Shown here in pieces: positions 24,392 to 32,326 of a stretch of 34,259 bases of DNA (position 1 is the stretch's first letter; the number at the start of each line of letters is the position of its first letter). The DNA is from Halalkalibacter oceani. Lineage in GTDB: Bacteria; Bacillota; Bacilli; Bacillales; Bacillaceae_D. A program made the position numbers and the translations under genes. The notes beneath the pieces were generated by a model. The model searched no databases. It was not told where the DNA came from and saw only the letters and a program-made list of their open reading frames with translations. The DNA lies in NCBI RefSeq assembly GCF_023715605.1, contig NZ_JAMBOL010000035.1, forward strand, positions 1 to 34,259, written 5' to 3'.

Positions 24392-25417
24392 TTATAGATC
24401 ATAATAATTTCTGATTTTTGGAAAGTGGATGATGACCTTCGTATATTTCCCATCTTCTGAATGAATGGAAAGGTCATGTCCTAATTTAAGAGCCATTTCT
24501 TTTGCAAGGTAGAGACCTAAACCGGTAGATTTGGCATGACTTCTCCCAATAGATCCTGTAAATCCTTTTTCAAATACGCGGCTGATATCCTCTGGCTTAA
24601 TTCCAATGCCTGTATCTTGAATCTGTAGCCGCTTTTCTTTTCGATCTTCCTCAAATTGTACGGAGATTTCCCCGCCTTCACCTGTATATTTTAAAGAATT
24701 TGAAAAAACTTGATCCATAATAAAACCAAGCCATTTACTGTCGGTATGGACAACCTGTTCAATATTGTCCATATGAAAACGAATTTGCTTGTTAATAAAA
24801 GATTTGGCAAATTTCTTTACACTATTTTTAGCGACTTGATCCAACACTACCTCGGAAATAAAATAATCTTTGGAAAAAGAATCAATGCGAGAATAATAAA
24901 GAGCCTGCTCCACGTAATTTTCGATTCTATCCAACTCATCTTCAAACTTGTCCACAAGGTTTTCAACAGTTCTTCCATTACTGTTTTCCATAAGCAAGCG
25001 ACCTGCCGCAATCGGAACCTTGACTTCATGAATCCAAGATGTAATAAAGTCTTGATGATCCATTTTTTCGTTATACAACTTTTGTAATTGATCGCCATGC
25101 ACACTATTTACTTTTTTTAATAACTCAAGATATAACAGTTGTTCATCGTTTCGCGGTTTAGGCAGAGTTGCGAGAAATTCTTCATGATTACTTTCAACCA
25201 CATCATTTAATTCCCGATAAAATTCTCTATTGTAATAGTATTCGATGATTACGTATATAGCTACAATAAAAAAGATAACCATATTGGTATATACGATATT
25301 ACTTACAGCGTTTCTGGAATCTGTGCTCACAATCATCATCAAAGAAACAAAGAACATAATGATCATGTTTAATATAAAGAAATTCCGTTTATCTTTTAAG
25401 TAATGAAAGAAATTCAT
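24392..25417 (-). CDS. BceS-like intramembrane-sensing histidine kinase
   Basis: 341 residues. Two closely spaced transmembrane helices (about 13-31 and 41-60) with only some 10 residues outside, and no sensor domain: the hallmark of BceS-type kinases, which read the activity of a partner ABC transporter. The phospho-accepting His130 lies in TSWIHEVKVPIAAG. The ATPase domain shows the N-box (IMDQVFSNSLKYT), G1 DTGIGI and G2 STGLGLYLA. The ATG overlaps the regulator's stop codon (ATGA). The partner transporter is encoded divergently at 26.3-29.0 kb. Expected ligands are cell-wall-active peptides bound to their lipid targets. Confidence 0.92.
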   Translation of the reverse strand: MNFFHYLKDKRNFFILNMIIMFFVSLMMIVSTDSRNAVSNIVYTNMVIFFIVAIYVIIEYYYNREFYRELNDVVESNHEEFLATLPKPRNDEQLLYLELLKKVNSVHGDQLQKLYNEKMDHQDFITSWIHEVKVPIAAGRLLMENSNGRTVENLVDKFEDELDRIENYVEQALYYSRIDSFSKDYFISEVVLDQVAKNSVKKFAKSFINKQIRFHMDNIEQVVHTDSKWLGFIMDQVFSNSLKYTGEGGEISVQFEEDRKEKRLQIQDTGIGIKPEDISRVFEKGFTGSIGRSHAKSTGLGLYLAKEMALKLGHDLSIHSEDGKYTKVIIHFPKIRNYYDL

Positions 25418-26085
25418 TGAATTATATAACCTTGTCCTTTCTTAGTTGTAATAAAGTGTTCTTTTCCAAGTTCAACAAGTTTTTTACGCAGGCGAGCAAT
25501 ATTAACCGTCAATGTATTTTCGTCCACGAAATTTTCATTCTTCCAAAGGCTACGCATCATTTTCGTACGACTGACGATGATTCCTTTATTTTTCATAAGA
25601 ATTTTTAAAATAAGAAATTCTGTTTTCGTGAGTTCCGATTTTCGATCTCCATGTAAGACCTCTCCGTTTTCAAGATTTAATATAATTCCATCATGTTCCA
25701 TTGTCTGAGACTGTGTTTCCATATAGGAATACGTTCTGCGAAGGAGTGCATTTATTTTTGCAATCAATACATCCATATGGAAAGGTTTTTGAATATAATC
25801 ATCTCCTCCCATGTTCATCGACATCACTATATCCATTGGTGTATCACGGGAAGAGAGAAAGATCATAGGGACCTTTGAAATTTCTCTGATTTTATTACAC
25901 CAGTAAAATCCGTCAAACGATGGCAAATTGATATCCATGATGACTAGGTGAGGATCATGATTAAGAAATACCTGCATGATTTGGTCAAAGTCTTCGATCT
26001 TAACGGTTTCAAAACCCCACTTTTCTAATGCTTCCCCTACCATATCACGAATGGTCAAATCATCTTCCACAATCATGATTTTCAT
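25414..26085 (-). CDS. BceR-like OmpR-family response regulator
   Basis: 223 residues: a receiver domain with acidic ED-D at 7-9, phospho-accepting Asp51 (VIMDINLPSFDG) and the conserved lysine in IQKPFH, then a winged-helix domain (LTKTEFLILKILMKNKG, DENTLTVNIARLRKKL). The frame opens upstream at 26184, but ATG 26085 follows GGAGGGAAGAGGA and starts the canonical MKIMIVEDD. It is divergent from the transporter operon; a likely binding site lies between them. Confidence 0.93.
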   Translation of the reverse strand: MKIMIVEDDLTIRDMVGEALEKWGFETVKIEDFDQIMQVFLNHDPHLVIMDINLPSFDGFYWCNKIREISKVPMIFLSSRDTPMDIVMSMNMGGDDYIQKPFHMDVLIAKINALLRRTYSYMETQSQTMEHDGIILNLENGEVLHGDRKSELTKTEFLILKILMKNKGIIVSRTKMMRSLWKNENFVDENTLTVNIARLRKKLVELGKEHFITTKKGQGYIIQ

Positions 26086-26183
26086 TCCTCTTCCCTCCAA
26101 ACAATCATCCTTCTGTAACATCATATTAATTGAATATCGACCAACATACAAAGAAAACATCGTGTTTAATATATTTTTTATCA

Positions 26184-26230
26184 ATGTGACGAAAATGTAA
26201 GGTTACGAGATCAAGCTGTAAGTTTATATA
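26184..26230 (+). promoter_or_regulatory. Candidate BceR-type operator and promoter of the transporter genes
   Basis: ATGTGACGAAAATGTAAGG at about 26184-26202 resembles the BceR-family recognition sequence (TGTGACG, four-base A-rich centre, ATGT). TATATA at 26225-26230 could be the -10 box, 17 bp after GTTACG. It is 62-108 bp before the ATPase ATG. Similarity is from memory of the family; not searched. Confidence 0.5.
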
Positions 26231-26291
26231 AAGAGCAGCTATTGTAAAATAAAAACATAAAACAAAACTATTCTGAATGGAGGATTTAAAT

Positions 26292-27059
26292 ATGAAAACT
26301 ATTGTCGAAGCAAAACAAATAAAAAAAGTCTATGGTGCAAAGGGAAATGTATTTTCAGCTTTGGAGGATATAGACTTAACCGTCATGGAAGGTGAATTCG
26401 TCGGTATTATGGGTCCCTCGGGTGCTGGTAAATCAACTTTACTAAATATATTGGCAACAATTGACGAGCCGACTGCTGGTGACATCGTGGTTGACGGAAT
26501 CAATTTGACAAAGATGAATGAAGAGCAATTATCTGCCTTTCGCCGTGACAAACTTGGTTTCCTTTTCCAAGACTATAATTTATTAGATACTCTAACTGTG
26601 AAAGAAAATATTATCTTGCCGTTAGCCTTGGCAAAATTGAACGTTGAGGAATTGGAACGAAGAGCAGATGAAGTGGCAGATAAGTTTGGCATTCGCGACA
26701 TTTTAAATAAGTACCCGTACCAAATTTCTGGGGGACAAAAGCAACGCACGGCAGCATCACGCGCGATTATTTCAAAGCCAAACCTAATATTGGCAGATGA
26801 ACCAACAGGTGCGTTGGATTCGAAATCAGCAACAGACTTATTAGAAAGTTTAAAGGATCTTAATGAACAAGACAAGGCAACAATTTTAATGGTTACCCAT
26901 GATGCTTATGCGGCAAGTTATTGTAATCGCGTCCTATTTATTAAAGACGGTAAAATCTTCACAGAACTTGTAAAAGGGAAAAGATCCCGCAAAGAATTTT
27001 TCAACAAGGTATTGGATGTTCTATCCGCACTGGGGGGTGGAGCAAATGACGTTATTTAG
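26292..27059 (+). CDS. BceA-like ABC transporter ATPase
   Basis: A 255-residue ATPase of the peptide-antibiotic (Bce/MacB-like) type. Walker A is GPSGAGKS at 41-48, the Q-loop is FLFQDYN, the signature is ISGGQKQR at about 145-152, and Walker B ILADEPTGALD. The ATG at 26292 follows GGAGG; the frame starts earlier at 26277. The last 14 bp overlap the permease gene. With the permease it should recognise a cell-wall-active peptide or its lipid complex, remove it, and signal through the divergent kinase. Confidence 0.94.
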   Translation: MKTIVEAKQIKKVYGAKGNVFSALEDIDLTVMEGEFVGIMGPSGAGKSTLLNILATIDEPTAGDIVVDGINLTKMNEEQLSAFRRDKLGFLFQDYNLLDTLTVKENIILPLALAKLNVEELERRADEVADKFGIRDILNKYPYQISGGQKQRTAASRAIISKPNLILADEPTGALDSKSATDLLESLKDLNEQDKATILMVTHDAYAASYCNRVLFIKDGKIFTELVKGKRSRKEFFNKVLDVLSALGGGANDVI

Positions 27060-28971
27060 TTTAGCAAGGAAAAATATTAAAGGTAATTTCAATAATTATT
27101 TTGTCTATTTTGTTACACTCGTCTTCAGCATGGTTATTTATTATACGTTCACTTCCTTGCAATATAGCGAAAAAATTCAGGAAAGCATTGAATTGTCGGA
27201 TACAATGAGTTTCATGTTTGGGGTATCATCAATTATCTTAATTTTATTCGTAGCAATCTTTATTTTGTACTCCAATTCATTCTTCACAAGAAAAAGGAAG
27301 AAAGAAGTCGGATTGTACGCCATACTTGGTTTACGCAAGAAAACCATTGCAAAAATGTTGTTTTATGAAAATTTGATTATGGGAATCATTGCAATAGTTA
27401 TTGGAATTATTCTTGGAACCTTACTTTCCAAATTATTTGCAATGATTTTAATAAAACTTATGGGTTCAATTGCCGAGGTGGACTTCGGTATTTCCATTCT
27501 AGCGATTACCCAAACAGTCATAGTCTTTATGGTCATTATTTTATTCACTTCCGTTCAAGGTTACCGTTTGATTTATCGTTTTACATTAATCGAATTATTC
27601 TATGATGAGAAAAAAGGAGAACAAATTCCAAAGGTTTCACTTATTACGGCTGTTATCGGAGTTATATTTCTTGTCGTTAGTTACTGGCTGATATTAAAAC
27701 CATTTCCTGACGAATTTACTACGGAATATTTAATAAAAAATTATGGTATTGCTTTTGTTGCTCTCGTCATTGGCACCCATTTATTTTTTCGATCTGTAAC
27801 GGTCTATTTATTAAGATTATCACAAAAAAATAAGTCGCGTTATTACAGAGGAACTAGAATAATTGAAACATCTCGTTTACTGTTTCGTATTAGAGGGAAT
27901 GCACGTACCTTTACAGTCATTGCATTGTTGAGTGCTGCTACGATCTGTTTCTTAGGTGCAACTTACAGTGGGTATTACAGCAACGAAAAAAGAGCTAAGG
28001 AAGTTGTTCCATTCAGCTATTCGCATTTGTCAAAAGGTCCAGAATTTGATTCGCAGGTGGAGAGCATAATAAAAGCAGATCATCGACATCCAATAAAAGC
28101 CCAACTAGACATACCCGTCATTCAGGTAAAAGGAATACTCTCATTTCAACTGGATTATGACATAAATCCTGTGAAATTAATCTCAGAAAGTACATTTAAT
28201 AAAGTAGCGAATGCTTTAAATAAGGATGAAACAGTCTCACTATCAGGAAATCAAGCAGCAGTAATCCAGCCAAGGTTTACTGAATATACGAAGTCGGTTT
28301 TTAAAGGAGAAAATATAACGATTCAATTGCCTCAAGGAAGCAGCGAACTGCCATTTGTTCATATGGTTGAAAGTAATGTGCTACCTTTCGATTATCCCGA
28401 TTTCTTTCTAGTAGTCAGTAACGAAATGTTTGCTGAGATAGCCAAAAAAGAGGCTCCATTAACTTATAAAGTGTATGAAGTGGAAAATGAAGTAACGGCA
28501 CAAGCCACATCAAAGAAAGTAAATAAACTGGTTGGAAACGATTTTCAAGTTTCTTCATCATTTTATACGGAGTATAAGCAAGGTAAAGAAGGAAACGCAA
28601 TTACTCTCTTTATTTTCGGATTTTTGGGGCTAGTATTTTTAGCAGCAACTGGAAGTATCATTTATTTCAAACAGTTAACAGAAGCGAATGAGGCGAAAGG
28701 ACACTATGAAATCCTTAGAAAAATCGGTGTCAATAAAAAGGATATACGTAAATCAATCAAAAGGCAGTCATTATTTGTGTTTGGATTGCCACTAACCATA
28801 GGAATATTGCACAGTTGTGTGGCATTGTACTTTACTAGCAACTTTATTTCTAATCTCATTGGAATCAATCTTATTTTCCCTATTCTAATGGCTATAGTCT
28901 TCTTTGTTATTATCTATGCAGTCTATTACGTATTAACTGTTAATACGTACAATCGCATTGTAAACAAATAA
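27046..28971 (+). CDS. BceB-like ABC transporter permease
   Basis: 641 residues. It has the ten-helix BceB topology: helix 1 at about 17-37, then FtsX-type helices, a large extracellular domain of about 200 residues between helices 7 and 8 (about 315-520), and three final helices with the EILRKIGVNKKDIRKSIKRQ coupling segment. The ATG at 27046 follows GGGGGGTGGAG. The big external domain is the feature that sets Bce-type permeases apart and is thought to contact the peptide. The peptide it handles cannot be told from sequence. A terminator follows directly. Confidence 0.93.
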   Translation: MTLFSLARKNIKGNFNNYFVYFVTLVFSMVIYYTFTSLQYSEKIQESIELSDTMSFMFGVSSIILILFVAIFILYSNSFFTRKRKKEVGLYAILGLRKKTIAKMLFYENLIMGIIAIVIGIILGTLLSKLFAMILIKLMGSIAEVDFGISILAITQTVIVFMVIILFTSVQGYRLIYRFTLIELFYDEKKGEQIPKVSLITAVIGVIFLVVSYWLILKPFPDEFTTEYLIKNYGIAFVALVIGTHLFFRSVTVYLLRLSQKNKSRYYRGTRIIETSRLLFRIRGNARTFTVIALLSAATICFLGATYSGYYSNEKRAKEVVPFSYSHLSKGPEFDSQVESIIKADHRHPIKAQLDIPVIQVKGILSFQLDYDINPVKLISESTFNKVANALNKDETVSLSGNQAAVIQPRFTEYTKSVFKGENITIQLPQGSSELPFVHMVESNVLPFDYPDFFLVVSNEMFAEIAKKEAPLTYKVYEVENEVTAQATSKKVNKLVGNDFQVSSSFYTEYKQGKEGNAITLFIFGFLGLVFLAATGSIIYFKQLTEANEAKGHYEILRKIGVNKKDIRKSIKRQSLFVFGLPLTIGILHSCVALYFTSNFISNLIGINLIFPILMAIVFFVIIYAVYYVLTVNTYNRIVNK

Positions 28972-28977
28972 GGGCGA

Positions 28978-29014
28978 AACATCTCTCGAATGTTCGGTTC
29001 GGGAGGTGTTTTTT
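28978..29014 (+). terminator. Terminator of the transporter operon
   Basis: AACATCTCTCGAA (28978-28990) pairs with TTCGGGAGGTGTT (28998-29010), two G-U pairs, 7-nt loop, then TTTT. It begins seven bases after the permease stop codon. Confidence 0.9.
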
Positions 29015-29176
29015 CATGTATTCCTTTGTTAAAAAAATCCTCATTACTCTGGAATCTAGACCGATTATATTATTGAAGATCAAATTGAACATCCTTAAAT
29101 CTTCTAACAACAAAAAATCGAATGATTGGAAATATGATAACTCCTATACAAAATGTATCGCCAATAGAAACACAAT

Positions 29177-29323
29177 TCAGTCTGTAATATCAGAAATAAT
29201 GCCATATTCTTTCATTAATTTATTTTTAACCATGTAATATTCTTTCTTGGTAATCAAATTACGGGTTAGCAGTTGTTTTAACATAGCAATTTGTATACTA
29301 TAAAGAATCAAATCCTGTTTCAA
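29177..29323 (-). CDS. Small SHOCT-like protein
   Basis: A 48-residue protein read on the minus strand from a TTG at 29323, with AGGGGGG eight bases upstream. The sequence has an amphipathic first helix (DLILYSIQIAMLKQLL) followed by the SHOCT-like part NLITKKEYYMVKNKLMKEYG and the tail IISDITD. Short proteins with this G/N-L-I-x-x-x-E-Y/F pattern are common near recombinases in Firmicutes elements. It lies just upstream of RNA copy 2, same strand. The forward open frame over the same bases has no ribosome site and odd composition. Confidence 0.75.
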   Translation of the reverse strand: MKQDLILYSIQIAMLKQLLTRNLITKKEYYMVKNKLMKEYGIISDITD

Positions 29324-29348
29324 AAAACACGCCCCCCTATAATTAATT

Positions 29349-29640
29349 AAAAATCAGACGGCTGTTGGTACAGCTCCACGGGAATTTCACCCCTGCAAGT
29401 ATTCCTTCCAGCTCTACTCATAGCTTGCGACGCTTTGAACGTTCGAACCATGACGGTAGAGGAGTATCATTATCCATACTGATGGGTTATCGCCAGCAAT
29501 CCACCACGATTGTATTAGACTCATAGATAATCGCTCGTTTCTATCGAAAGTCATGGCGTATGAATCAAGTGGCTCATCATCAGTAGAACGTATCTGATTT
29601 TCGGTCTATACTGCACGGCGTTATCTTCCGTGCTTTCTTT
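29349..29640 (-). ncRNA. Candidate structured RNA, copy 2
   Basis: Downstream of the HTH gene on the minus strand. Helices: GCACGG/CCGTGC (29613-29618 with 29628-29633), CTCTAC/GTAGAG (29412-29417 with 29456-29461), and 3' hairpin GCTGT-ACCA-ACAGC (29361-29374) followed by CGTCTGATTTTTAATT. A 60-codon open frame (ending near 29408) crosses it without start signals, and copy 1 breaks that frame twice, so an RNA is favoured over a protein. It could be an independent RNA or a long 3' UTR with terminator. Confidence 0.5.
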
Positions 29641-29683
29641 GTCAAAGAACAATATATGTGAAAGGGAAAACTTAACCATGTAA

Positions 29684-29938
29684 TCAAATCTTGAAAGCTA
29701 AAATGCCCTGCATAAGCTTCGAACGTAAACGATCATGTGTGTCTACATCAATGCCCCAATACGTATTACCACGCTCATCATAAAGTTTACGCATAGACAA
29801 ACTTGCCATATAGCTTCCATAATGCAAAATAACGTAATTCATCGCTTCTGGATCACCCTTATTTGCAGCTAAAATAATTGGATACGGTAATAAGCCACAT
29901 TCGTTGTCTTTTGTGTTAGCATCAATCATCCCAGTCAT
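29684..29938 (-). CDS. Helix-turn-helix protein, Tn916 Orf8-like
   Basis: 84 residues from the ATG at 29938 (the frame starts at 29944; ATG 29929 is also possible). GGAGG lies inside the end of the sigma-like gene nine bases ahead of 29938. The chain reads GLLPYPIILAANKGDPEAMN, then SYMASLSMRKLYDERGNTYW and DRLRSKLMQGILAFKI, the helix-turn-helix domain typical of conjugative transposons. It overlaps the sigma-like gene in another frame, so the two are coupled. Known relatives belong to the transfer-control region of Tn916-family elements. Confidence 0.85.
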   Translation of the reverse strand: MTGMIDANTKDNECGLLPYPIILAANKGDPEAMNYVILHYGSYMASLSMRKLYDERGNTYWGIDVDTHDRLRSKLMQGILAFKI

Positions 29939-30359
29939 CTGCATGTTCCTCCAAAAATCGCTTTAACCTTTTAAAAGAGCTTGTCCGTCTATACTGAACC
30001 GTACTACGAGGAATCTCTAGTAGTTCGGCTATTTCTACATCTGATTTATCAAAAAAATAGTATAGTAGGACTGTCTTACGCTTTTCTATTGGCAAAGTAC
30101 GCAACGCTTCAGCGAGTAATTTCGGAGTTATTTTCTTTCCAACCACTTGAAAACTTTGTCCTTCTTCTCCTTCATATTGCTGATCTAAGGTATAGAGTTG
30201 ATTTTCTTCTTGTGGTGTGAGATCAGAAAATGTCATCTCCTTTGCTTGTCGTTGTTGTCTTTCGTTGAAAATATTGATTGCTTCATTCTTCAGTACACGT
30301 TTACAAAAAGCATTAAATGCACAGCGAACTTGCCACTCGGTACGATCTGGTTCTATCAT
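29922..30359 (-). CDS. Sigma-70-like regulator, Tn916 Orf7-like
   Basis: 145 residues from the ATG at 30359, which follows GGGAGAGGAAATGC; the frame runs on upstream to 30494 through leader sequence also present in copy 1. The N-terminal half has the NAFCKRVLKNEAINIFNERQ helix of the family, and the C-terminal half is a sigma region-4-like helix-turn-helix (LPIEKRKTVLLYYF and SDVEIAELLEIPRSTVQYRR). Such proteins regulate transfer and excision genes in Tn916-like elements. Intact here, deleted in copy 1. Confidence 0.87.
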   Translation of the reverse strand: MIEPDRTEWQVRCAFNAFCKRVLKNEAINIFNERQQRQAKEMTFSDLTPQEENQLYTLDQQYEGEEGQSFQVVGKKITPKLLAEALRTLPIEKRKTVLLYYFFDKSDVEIAELLEIPRSTVQYRRTSSFKRLKRFLEEHADDWDD

Positions 30360-30489
30360 GCATTTCCTCTCCCTTCGCAACTGCAAAGGTGGGTGATGAT
30401 TTCCCCTTTCATAACCTTCAACAAGATTTTTTATGAAATGCCAAAAATAAGAGCAATATTTTAAAAAATATTCATTAAATACAAAAAAG

Positions 30490-30514
30490 CCCAACTGAAC
30501 ATAAGCCAGGTGGG
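30490..30514 (-). terminator. Leader hairpin with T-run, copy 2
   Basis: On the minus strand CCCACCTG pairs with CAGTTGGG except for one mismatch, then CTTTTTTG. Equivalent to 24031-24054. It stands 130 bp before the sigma-like start codon and may act as attenuator or block upstream transcription. Confidence 0.45.
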
Positions 30515-30559
30515 AGTAAAAATTTATACATTTTATTAAATGGAAAATTCTATTTAAAA

Positions 30560-30799
30560 AAGTGGAAAGCCTTAGTTCAAAAAGAAAACAAATTACGACA
30601 AAACAAAAAGTAAAAGTAATATATGAGCTAAGGCACGATTATCCTGTGAAGACATTACTCAAAATTGCCGGTATTCCACGTAACACTTATTATTATAAAA
30701 TTAATACTTTTGAGCACTCAGATAAAAATTCCAAGTGGAAAAGGCTCATTAGTTCTATTTTGAGAAGCATAAGGGCAGATATGATTATCGTCGTATCCT
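30560..30799 (+). pseudogene. IS3-family (IS150-like) transposase OrfB fragment
   Basis: An N-terminal piece of an IS3-family transposase. KWKALVQKENKLRQNK is in one frame, then VKVIYELRHDYPVKTLLKIAG and IPRNTYYYKINTFEHSDKN in the next, then FEKHKGRYDYRRI in the third, so at least two frameshifts. The catalytic DDE domain is missing and no inverted repeats were found. It is an old remnant next to the direct repeat. Confidence 0.85.
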
Positions 30800-30825
30800 C
30801 TTTTCTTCTTTAATACTCACCATCC

Positions 30826-31977
30826 CTAAAGAATCTTTGACACAAAGGGAATCTGCTTAATTATATAACTTAACAAGAAGCAAAGTGGTAACGTGATCAG
30901 AATCATAGCTAGAAACATGAAGGATGGTGGAAAGTGGATGACCTTCAATCCAGCAATAACAATAGCGATAATCGGTATATGAATGATGTAAATCACGAAA
31001 GAATGGGCTGACAAGAAGCTCCAACCTTTTCCTTGATGAAAAACTCTTTCGCGAAAGAATATGATTAATCCGAGAAAGACGCCAACACAAAATAGAGCTT
31101 CCCACAGAGAATAAACCAAAGATGTCCAGTTCCAGCCGCCAGAAAACTGTAATCCGTCTACCCCAAATATCAAGACTAAGGGTAGAAGAAGAATCGATGC
31201 TCCAATTGCAATTCCAAAACCCGCCCTCCCCATAGAATCAGGAGTATTTCGAAACCAATTACGTTGGTAAGCGATGATACCCAAAATGAATAGCCCGACA
31301 TATTGTGGGAGATCATAGCCGCTTGCTGTAAAAAGTCCAACAAATGATTGAACCTCGGGAGATCCACCGGGTAAATCAAGAGCAGGAACCCACAGTCTTA
31401 TGGTGAAGTATCCTGCTGCTAATATCATTACAAAGACTGTAAACATCCTGTAGGTGGGTGGCGTACTCTGCCGAACTACTGATAGCTTATTTTTACTCAT
31501 AAACTTCGCCCAGACTGCGTATAAACAAACGAATACGAAAAGTAGCTCGACGTACCAGATCGGGCCGTAAGTTAAATGTGAAAAATAGGTTTGCCATGTA
31601 AATGGCTTTTGGTTAAGTATATAGGCTTCAATTGCTTGAACTTGGCTAAGAATGAAAATATAGAAGATAAATGGGATTAGGAATCGGATAGATCTATCCT
31701 TGATAAACCGAGTTGCCCCATTTCGTTCAAAAGATAAAGGGACAAAGTAACCAGAAATAAGAAAAAATGTCCCCATAAAGAAAGTCTGGTTAAAAGCAAG
31801 AAATAGAAGGCCCATTACAACCCCAATAGACCCTTGTGTTAATACCTCGTTATAGATGGAAAAATACACCAAATGATGAAACACAACCAACACTGTAAGA
31901 GCTCCTCTTAGATTATCAATAAAATATAATCGTTCTTCCTTTTGGGGAGACAAGCTCCCTATATGTCTTGAATTCAT
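30826..31977 (-). CDS. Acyltransferase 3 family membrane protein
   Basis: 383 residues. About ten transmembrane helices with the family start YFIDNLRGALTVLVVFHHL, where the R and the HH pair are the usual catalytic/conserved positions, and the ISGYF/P motif near residue 85. Such enzymes O-acylate surface sugars, peptidoglycan or antibiotics. The start is uncertain: ATG 31977 lacks a well-placed ribosome site, and the frame reaches 32007. It is transcribed alone, with about 100 bp to the next gene. Confidence 0.85.
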   Translation of the reverse strand: MNSRHIGSLSPQKEERLYFIDNLRGALTVLVVFHHLVYFSIYNEVLTQGSIGVVMGLLFLAFNQTFFMGTFFLISGYFVPLSFERNGATRFIKDRSIRFLIPFIFYIFILSQVQAIEAYILNQKPFTWQTYFSHLTYGPIWYVELLFVFVCLYAVWAKFMSKNKLSVVRQSTPPTYRMFTVFVMILAAGYFTIRLWVPALDLPGGSPEVQSFVGLFTASGYDLPQYVGLFILGIIAYQRNWFRNTPDSMGRAGFGIAIGASILLLPLVLIFGVDGLQFSGGWNWTSLVYSLWEALFCVGVFLGLIIFFRERVFHQGKGWSFLSAHSFVIYIIHIPIIAIVIAGLKVIHFPPSFMFLAMILITLPLCFLLSYIIKQIPFVSKIL

Positions 31978-32080
31978 AATAATTCTTATGTTCCTCTCTA
32001 TAAACATTTAAAAATATATTTCAACGGAGCATCCGCCAAACTGGACGGCTATGTATAAACCGTCCTATTTGCTCTATATT

Positions 32081-32302
32081 TTAATTTTCTCTTTTAGTTG
32101 ATCCGCCTATTTTCCAAGAGGCTAAACTTATGACCCCACCAACTACAATAAAAATAATGTCCATAACAATTTCAAATCCCTGAAACGCATTAATATAATT
32201 TACCAAAAACCAGCTTTTTCCACCATTAGTCAAATGATTAATTAATCCGCCTACTCCCTGTATAACAAAAAGTAGACCAAGTCCACTGATTATTTCTTTC
32301 AT
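32081..32302 (-). CDS. Small membrane protein of unknown function
   Basis: 73 residues with two hydrophobic helices (about 4-22 and 44-62) separated by NHLTNGGKSWFLVNYINAFQG. ATG 32302 follows GAGGTG at good spacing. It lies 24 bp after the GAP-family gene and is probably co-transcribed with it under the TetR regulator. I do not recognise the family. Confidence 0.7.
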   Translation of the reverse strand: MKEIISGLGLLFVIQGVGGLINHLTNGGKSWFLVNYINAFQGFEIVMDIIFIVVGGVISLASWKIGGSTKREN

Positions 32303-32326
32303 GATGAACACCTCATTAATAATTTT

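Larger units (their letters stand above)
29349..30514. repeat. Direct repeat copy 2 (intact) of the sigma-HTH-RNA unit
   Basis: Partner of 23324-24054, same orientation. It contains the leader hairpin (30490-30514), the sigma-like gene, the HTH gene and the conserved non-coding segment. About 5.3 kb separates the two copies (24055-29348), carrying the Bce-type module and the SHOCT-like gene. By eye the non-coding parts differ at roughly 25 of 300 positions. Confidence 0.9.

Noticed and set aside
29016-29237. Forward 73-codon frame after the Bce permease
   Set aside because: It begins inside the terminator tail and lies opposite the better supported SHOCT-like gene.
29435-29455. GGTTCGAAC-like string in the repeat as a tRNA T-arm
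   Set aside because: No acceptor, D or anticodon arms around it, and copy 1 does not keep the T-arm pairing pattern.
29408-29590. 60-codon minus-strand frame inside the RNA segment (ENQIRSTDDEP..., DSYAMTFDRN...)
   Set aside because: It has a protein-like look, but copy 1 has two stops in it, the differences are not biased to silent sites, and no ribosome site fits; kept as a test for the RNA hypothesis.
30510-30518. GTGGGAGTA as the right attachment site matching the guaA end
   Set aside because: Only nine bases match, and it is part of the leader hairpin of repeat copy 2; too short to claim.
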